A stretch of DNA of 20,270 nt, from the NCBI GenBank assembly GCA_905210845.1, contig CAJLYG010000033.1, positions 1-20,270 of the forward strand, given 5' to 3'. Made by a program: the position numbers and the translations under genes. This stretch comes from an uncultured Prevotella sp. Lineage in GTDB: Bacteria > Bacteroidota > Bacteroidia > Bacteroidales > Bacteroidaceae. The notes below the pieces were generated by a model. That model worked only from the letters and a program-made list of their open reading frames with translations. It was not told the DNA's origin and ran no database searches. Position 1 is the first letter of the stretch; every line of letters starts with the position of its first letter. Shown one piece after another: positions 15,218 through 20,270 of the stretch.

Positions 15218-16801
15218 TTAAAAATTTACGCCCAACGTGATAGAAACATGAGCTCGATGGTTGAAATCGAAATCAGAGGTATGCTGGTAATCAAAAGCAG
15301 CCTTTGCGTAAACATTGACCTTGGTATCGCGCTTGGCGAGCTGGGAGTAGGTCAATGAAGTCCCGATATTCCACGCATCTGCGGTCAAATATGCCTCATC
15401 CAAAGGCTCCATCTCTGTTACCGTAATATAGTAGGCATTGGACCCTCCGTAAACATATTCCCCACTAATGGCGTCTTTCCAACCTCCTTGGACAGTAAAG
15501 AGAAGGCGGTTATTCAACTCCTCACCCAATTTAAAATTCTTCTTCACGGCAGCCGAGAGATAAATATTCTCGCTGTTCTTATGGGAAGCTGGGAGAATAA
15601 AGGTATCATCGTATTTCTGATAGGCACCACTCAAGTCCACGCGCCAGTTATATTCATTGCCCCGGTTACGGATCAAGGAATAATTGGCAGAGTAATCCGT
15701 GGTCTTGTACTTGGACCGTACATCCTCATGCAAGATCACCCATCCTGCATTCTCCACGGTATTGTCCCGCTGAGAAAGATATTGGATACCATTAATATGC
15801 CGGTTACTAAATCCGATCTTTGCCTGATGAGTGAAAGCCTCTCCATGGCGAATGACATGAAGGGCAGCCATCCAGGTCTTGTCTTCAAGGAGCCCGTCTT
15901 TCCTCGGCGTGGTAAAGCTGATCTCATTGTTCTCAACATATTTGTTCCAGCCAAACTCTGCCAACAGGTCCCATTTTCCATCATTGTGACCATACTGCGC
16001 ATTGAATCCCCAGCGGTTTCCATAATAATTGGTCGTACGACCAGAACCAATGCCCGAGCTTGCTGTCCCTAAGCCATAGAGTGCATAATATTGCTGGTAG
16101 ACATAGGCATTATTATTGTTCATGGAAGACTCCTCCTTGATGGAAGCATATACCAAATTAGCCCCTATCCTGTCATGGCGACCCAGCACATAAGTGGCAC
16201 CTGGCATGAGCTGGAGGGTATAGAAACGTGTATCTGTACGAGGGTCACGCTGTTTAGCAGCCAACTGCGCCTTGTAAGTCCCGTCAATGCCAAAGGTAAA
16301 ATGACCAAAGACTAATGGAGTTGCCGCACGGAAGCGCAGGTGATAGTTCTGGTTACGCCATTTGCTGGACTGCCCGGAATCCACCACGAAGTAAGGCTGT
16401 CCTCGATAAGGATCCGTAATGGAAGCATTGAAGCGTGCATCCCTGACATTCTCATGCGTAAACTTAAACTCACCCCATACATAGGCATTCTTCAAATTGA
16501 GGAACCCTTCCGTGTAGATATTGGCATCCCGGATGGTCTTGCCGGTCATGACCCGATGGAAATCACCAGTCTGCACATCATAATTCACGTTCAGGTTGGA
16601 ATAGTTGCGAGTATCATCAAAAGCAGTACCGGCTGCATTGGACGACTGAAACCATAAGCGTTGTTCCTTGAGCAGTTCCTGTGCGGCTGGCGATAATCCT
16701 TTGTCTGTCTGTGCAACAGCTGGAGTGACAAATGCCGCCAGAGCCAACACGACGACTGTCTTATCTATATTTTTCAAAAAATGATTCATAGACTTTCTCA
16801 T
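15218..16801 (-). CDS. DUF6850-like outer-membrane beta-barrel protein
   Basis: 527 residues with a signal peptide (hydrophobic TVVVLALAAFV, cleavage near AVAQ at 31). The mature part is rich in alternating aromatic and polar residues (NYHLRFRAATPLVFGHFTFG, RDTKVNVYAKAAFDYQHTSD) and ends in SITLGVNF. A C-terminal Phe after an alternating strand is the usual outer-membrane barrel signature. From size, aromatic pattern and position beside a DUF4876 protein and a TonB-dependent receptor, I assign it to the DUF6850 group, a Bacteroidota family without known function. A second ATG at 16789 (MNHFLKN) is an equally good start and trims four residues. Gaps are 12 bp to the DUF4876 gene and 6 bp to the first peptidase. 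It could be a channel or a surface anchor for the peptidases; this is inference only. Confidence 0.75.
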   Translation of the reverse strand: MRKSMNHFLKNIDKTVVVLALAAFVTPAVAQTDKGLSPAAQELLKEQRLWFQSSNAAGTAFDDTRNYSNLNVNYDVQTGDFHRVMTGKTIRDANIYTEGFLNLKNAYVWGEFKFTHENVRDARFNASITDPYRGQPYFVVDSGQSSKWRNQNYHLRFRAATPLVFGHFTFGIDGTYKAQLAAKQRDPRTDTRFYTLQLMPGATYVLGRHDRIGANLVYASIKEESSMNNNNAYVYQQYYALYGLGTASSGIGSGRTTNYYGNRWGFNAQYGHNDGKWDLLAEFGWNKYVENNEISFTTPRKDGLLEDKTWMAALHVIRHGEAFTHQAKIGFSNRHINGIQYLSQRDNTVENAGWVILHEDVRSKYKTTDYSANYSLIRNRGNEYNWRVDLSGAYQKYDDTFILPASHKNSENIYLSAAVKKNFKLGEELNNRLLFTVQGGWKDAISGEYVYGGSNAYYITVTEMEPLDEAYLTADAWNIGTSLTYSQLAKRDTKVNVYAKAAFDYQHTSDFDFNHRAHVSITLGVNF

Positions 16802-16813
16802 ACTTTTCTGTTA

Positions 16814-18067
16814 TTAATAGGTTGCATTCCAAGAAGGTACACCTGTGTTATAACGATGGAGCACAGGTACGACTCCACGCTCAAAGTCATCAGTGGAGTT
16901 ATTCGTATCCTGGAAGATAAGGGCGCCATTGTCCCGACGCAAGGTATCGCCATTCTCTATCATCACTTTCCGGGCTACGCCCAAACCGCAGTAGGTTTTC
17001 CCCACCCAAGTGATGCCAGCATCCAATACGGCAGGGATACGCTTGGCATCAGAATAGCTCTCGTTATTGACACATTCCACAGCATCAAGCACATAGCTGA
17101 TGGGAATCTTTGCCTTAATGGCACTCTTATTGACCTCATGGGCCTGATAGGATGTGTTGTTGACAGGATCCCAATCGGAACCGCTCGGCACACGGAAGAT
17201 ACAGAAAGCGCCTCCAAACACTGGGGTCAGGAACTGATAGAGGTTTCCCATCTCTGCCTTGCCATTGTAGAAAGCATGCTCCATGTTAATGGCGGGCATG
17301 TCCGGCAAGCGGTTATTATTGGGAAAGAACTCGAACTCAGCATGACTGCAGTCGACCGGCGAGTTGGGATTATAGTTCTCCAGTTTATGATTGGCAGCAA
17401 ACTGTGCAATGACTGCGCTCTCTCCCGGCTGCAGGGGATATTGTGTGCCATCTCCGGGGAACTTCCAGATACGCTCTGCATAGCAGACGTTCTCATCCGT
17501 ACCTCCATCCCAAATGGGAAGCGTACGGGTGGCATTGTTAGGATACAGCTGGGCAAAATACACACCATCTAAATACTGTACCTCCGAAGAGTTATTATAT
17601 ACCTCGTAGAACTGGTCACGGAAATAGGCAAAGCCAACAGGCGGCTTGCTACCTGCAAAATAGATCTCCTTGAAAATCAACGGGCTCACCTTCAAGCCTT
17701 TCAAGGTAATGTCCACGGTCTCCACCCCACGATAGAGAGCCTTGTTCACCGAGTTCCCATTGATATAGTATTCATCCCCATTCTGGTCATAAGCCGTACC
17801 AGAGACAGAAACGGTATAGATACCTGGTATAATATCGCTCATCTCGACTTTCGTATCCGAGATCTCCTTTTCATAATGGTAGCCATCGGAATAATTGTCG
17901 AATTTCACTTTCAAGTCTTTTACTGAAGCCAAGTTCTCTACATCCACCGTGAGGTTCACGCCTACGTTGAGTGCCGAGATGTCCTCTGCTTTCGAAGCCT
18001 CGTCAAAACTGGTGCAGGCAGTGAGGAGCGATGCCAACACGAATATAAATAATATTGTCTTTTTCAT
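16814..18067 (-). CDS. DUF4876-like lipoprotein, probably outer-membrane associated
   Basis: 417 residues. The signal peptide MKKTILFIFVLASLLTAC has the lipobox LTAC with C18 as the lipidated residue. The next residues, TSFDEA, place acidic residues shortly after the cysteine, as in Bacteroidota lipoproteins sent to the cell surface, so surface exposure is plausible. Residues 30-130 look like an immunoglobulin-like beta domain (LNVGVNLTVDVEN, IIPGIYTVSVSGTAYD). From about 135, KEIYFAGSKPP followed by FYEVYNNSSEVQYLDGVYFA resembles the lamin-tail-like fold. I recognise the whole as DUF4876, seen beside TonB-dependent receptors. It starts 17 bp after the receptor stop. It may bind a ligand for the receptor, like other lipoprotein partners of TonB-dependent transporters, but it is not a SusD homologue. 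Confidence 0.75.
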   Translation of the reverse strand: MKKTILFIFVLASLLTACTSFDEASKAEDISALNVGVNLTVDVENLASVKDLKVKFDNYSDGYHYEKEISDTKVEMSDIIPGIYTVSVSGTAYDQNGDEYYINGNSVNKALYRGVETVDITLKGLKVSPLIFKEIYFAGSKPPVGFAYFRDQFYEVYNNSSEVQYLDGVYFAQLYPNNATRTLPIWDGGTDENVCYAERIWKFPGDGTQYPLQPGESAVIAQFAANHKLENYNPNSPVDCSHAEFEFFPNNNRLPDMPAINMEHAFYNGKAEMGNLYQFLTPVFGGAFCIFRVPSGSDWDPVNNTSYQAHEVNKSAIKAKIPISYVLDAVECVNNESYSDAKRIPAVLDAGITWVGKTYCGLGVARKVMIENGDTLRRDNGALIFQDTNNSTDDFERGVVPVLHRYNTGVPSWNATY

Positions 18068-18084
18068 ATATTCTTTCCTCTTTC

Positions 18085-20265
18085 TTAAAGTTTCAGGGAC
18101 AAGTCCATACCGAAATAGAACTTATTGTTATAGGTATAGTAGGTGCCCGGATAACGCTTGCTCTCCTTCCTGGGATAACTGCGGAAGAAGTTATTGGCAA
18201 AGAATGAGATGCGGGCTATGTCCCCGATCTCCTTGGTGATATTGATATTGAATTGGAAATAAGGGCTCACCGTCTCTTTGATGGCAGCCGTATGACTGGC
18301 ATTACGTACCATATAGCTATATCCTGCATCCTTGACATCCTGGACCGTTTTGAACTGTCCGTCTCCGAAATAGTTGACACTCCCATCTTTCAATGACAGA
18401 TAGCCGATAGGGATCGAGTCATTGTTATAGGTTGTCCAGTCGCTCTGGTTCCATACAGCCTGTGCAGTAAGTGTCACCACGAATCCGATGTTAGGGATGT
18501 TATGGGTTGCGCGCAAGGTCGTGACAAACTGCTTCTCATACGACTGTTGACGGTCGGGAGAATAGATGGCTATGTCACGGCGTGAGGATGGGGTTGATCC
18601 TGATTCATCGTAGAACAAGGGAGATACCGTCTTGTTCTTCGATTCCATCCAGGCGCCACTTAACTGGAACGAAGTACGAATGGATTCGATACGACCTGTA
18701 TTGAACTCAAACTCCAAGCCTTTCGTATCCAGCCTCAGGTTGTTAACCGGCATATAATAGGATGAAAGCACGGGATAGGAGCCTGTGAGGGCGATATTGC
18801 CATTTGCGTCACGTCCATAAGTGTTATAGGTGAACGGAAAGAAGGAATTGAGCGTGTAGCCCATTCCATAACCATTGCGCAGTCGCTCACTATATCCTGT
18901 CACGCTAAGCTGGGTCTTACCCAATGTCAGATCGAAGCCAATCTCACTCTTATAGTTCTTGGCGATCTTCAGGTCGCGGTTCTGGGTATCCACTACCCTT
19001 GTCGTCGTAATCAACGTACGGTCAGCCTCTGGAATATTCTCATTGGCAAGTTCGTTGAGATTGACGTACTCGAAGTATGCATTCTGGGGATAGAGATAGA
19101 ACAAGGTTGGCATCTTTGCGGTGATCCCGTACCCACCCCTAACCGAGAGGATCTCAGGGATGATATCGAAGGATGCATTGAAACGTGGACTGAGGGTTCC
19201 ACCCACGACAGACGTATGGTCGTAACGCGCTCCCAACTGGATATCCAAGGAACGGCGACCGATGTCCCACTTGAAGTTATCCTCTGCAAAGATGCCCAAA
19301 GTCTTGACATAAGGAATATCCTTATACCTCCGAGGACGATAGCTGCCATCAATATTGCTGACAGACCGATAAGGTGGATTCTCAATGCTCCATTTCGTGC
19401 CATCTCCTTCATTGCCGTCGGCCTTGAAGTCAGTACCCAGCAACAAGCCATTGTTCACCTTCCCGAAACTCTTGAAGAAATTGGCAGTGAGCTTGGCATA
19501 GAAGTTCACCTCACGACTGTCTATCTCGTTATGCGTCACATATCCATTAGAAAGGTAATGCGCATAATAGCCTGCTGCGACATCAGCATCTGAGAAATGG
19601 GTAATCTCATTCCCATCCGCATCATAGACATGCTTGCCCACCTGGTTGCTTAGCACCGTGCCATCCGTGTAGGTACCGGAGTACACGGAGTTGGCTGCGC
19701 TCTCCTCCTCTTCCGTCATGCTCTGCTTGGACGTATATGATCCTTGGACAACATAGCGGAGATTCTGGAGCCATCCCTTGTCAAACTGCAAGAGTCCATT
19801 GGTATTGAAGCGTATTCCTGCTTCCTCCCCACGGTAGAGGTCGCGCATGGCATCGGGATTCTGTTTCTGCCTGTCATTCCCATAGTTGAAGCTCAGGGAA
19901 GTATTGCTGCGCAGATGATTCTGGAAGAATGAATTAGAATAAAGAGCCTTTGCGTTGACACGCTGGTAGGAACGATATGTCGCTGTCACATCATTGTTAT
20001 TGTAGGCATAGTCGCCACTGATATTCAGGGCTCCGGCATGCTTGCCTAATTCGAATCCTGTTTCCACGCTGCCCTGATAGACATTCGGGTTAGCTTTCAC
20101 GTTGATCCTGAGCGGTTCACGACCTGCCTTCGTATGAAGGATCACGGCACCTGAAGTAAGATCACCGTATTCGACAGAAGGGATACCCCGGATCAATTCC
20201 ACAGATTCTATGTTATCTGTTGAGATACCTCGCGCGTTTTCTGTTTCTTCTTTTGATAAATCCTT
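18085..20265 (-). CDS. TonB-dependent outer-membrane receptor, N-terminus missing or disrupted
   Basis: The visible frame encodes 726 residues and lacks the signal peptide, any carboxypeptidase-like domain and the first half of the plug. It opens inside the plug (TDNIESVELIRGIPSVEYGD, then LTSGAVILHTKAG), followed by a full 22-strand-type barrel with RYDHTSVVGGTLSPRFNASF and GGYGITAKMPTLFYLYPQ. The frame is closed on the upstream side by an in-frame TAA at 20266-20268, so no complete start is possible here. The GTG at 20202 cannot be the true start, because it lies in the conserved NIESVELIRG motif. The gene is therefore truncated, frameshifted, or affected by an assembly error at the edge. 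The plug motif differs from SusC, so this is not a polysaccharide-type receptor. It heads the minus-strand operon. Substrate unknown. Confidence 0.88.
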   Translation of the reverse strand, partial: KDLSKEETENARGISTDNIESVELIRGIPSVEYGDLTSGAVILHTKAGREPLRINVKANPNVYQGSVETGFELGKHAGALNISGDYAYNNNDVTATYRSYQRVNAKALYSNSFFQNHLRSNTSLSFNYGNDRQKQNPDAMRDLYRGEEAGIRFNTNGLLQFDKGWLQNLRYVVQGSYTSKQSMTEEEESAANSVYSGTYTDGTVLSNQVGKHVYDADGNEITHFSDADVAAGYYAHYLSNGYVTHNEIDSREVNFYAKLTANFFKSFGKVNNGLLLGTDFKADGNEGDGTKWSIENPPYRSVSNIDGSYRPRRYKDIPYVKTLGIFAEDNFKWDIGRRSLDIQLGARYDHTSVVGGTLSPRFNASFDIIPEILSVRGGYGITAKMPTLFYLYPQNAYFEYVNLNELANENIPEADRTLITTTRVVDTQNRDLKIAKNYKSEIGFDLTLGKTQLSVTGYSERLRNGYGMGYTLNSFFPFTYNTYGRDANGNIALTGSYPVLSSYYMPVNNLRLDTKGLEFEFNTGRIESIRTSFQLSGAWMESKNKTVSPLFYDESGSTPSSRRDIAIYSPDRQQSYEKQFVTTLRATHNIPNIGFVVTLTAQAVWNQSDWTTYNNDSIPIGYLSLKDGSVNYFGDGQFKTVQDVKDAGYSYMVRNASHTAAIKETVSPYFQFNINITKEIGDIARISFFANNFFRSYPRKESKRYPGTYYTYNNKFYFGMDLSLKL

Positions 20266-20270
20266 TTATT

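Noticed and set aside
16781..17572. Plus-strand frame of 263 codons opposite the DUF4876 gene
   Set aside because: It mirrors the real minus-strand gene, which has a lipobox and family motifs; the antisense product has no recognisable features.
15218..20265. Reading the receptor region as a SusC/SusD polysaccharide utilisation locus
   Set aside because: The receptor plug carries YGDLTSGAV rather than the SusC pattern, the lipoprotein is DUF4876-like and not SusD, and no glycoside hydrolase is present.
1..20270. CRISPR array, insertion sequence, integrase or attachment site
   Set aside because: I saw no regularly spaced repeats, no transposase or integrase motifs, and no direct repeats flanking the tRNA or the peptidase cluster.

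Overview
The window looks like chromosomal DNA of a Bacteroidales bacterium, most likely from the Prevotella group. Three things point there: promoters of the Bacteroidetes type (TTTG, 19-21 bp, TAnnTTTG) in front of several genes; families that are characteristic of Bacteroidota (DUF4837, Bacteroidetes-type LptE, DUF4876, DUF6850, a TonB-dependent receptor with the YGDLTSGAV plug motif); and very compact gene packing without clear Shine-Dalgarno sites. The assignment rests on protein families recognised by eye, not on a database search.

Layout. (1) 1-890, minus strand: the N-terminal 296 residues of a two-domain family 2 glycosyltransferase that runs off the left edge. (2) 891-1030: a divergent promoter region. 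(3) 1031-8402, plus strand: a tightly packed housekeeping and envelope run of rlmN, a DUF4837 lipoprotein, a PdxA homologue, a flippase-like membrane protein, a sigma-54 activator with its own promoter, lptE, a TPR-containing protein and secG. (4) 8467-8655: a tRNA-His(GTG) unit with a consensus promoter embedded in a 14-bp inverted repeat and closed by a bidirectional terminator. (5) 8677-20265, minus strand: six genes transcribed right to left, in the order TonB-dependent receptor, DUF4876 lipoprotein, DUF6850 outer-membrane barrel, and then three tandem paralogues that each join a signal peptide, a gingipain-like (C25, clan CD) cysteine peptidase domain and C-terminal HEAT-type helical repeats.

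The minus-strand cluster is the most novel part. Gaps are 6-17 bp, or an ATGA overlap, so it reads as one operon. All three peptidases keep an intact His-Cys dyad and share conserved blocks, but differ from each other over most of their length. None carries an obvious type IX secretion tail. I infer an envelope-located module that couples proteolysis, or a caspase-like switch, to TonB-dependent uptake of an unknown substrate.

The second notable point is the PdxA homologue. It keeps the family's overall sequence, but nearly all metal- and substrate-binding residues are replaced, and it has a long Gln/Pro-rich tail; it looks like a pseudoenzyme held in a conserved genomic position. At the right edge, the receptor reading frame meets an in-frame stop inside its plug domain, which suggests a disrupted gene or an assembly error.
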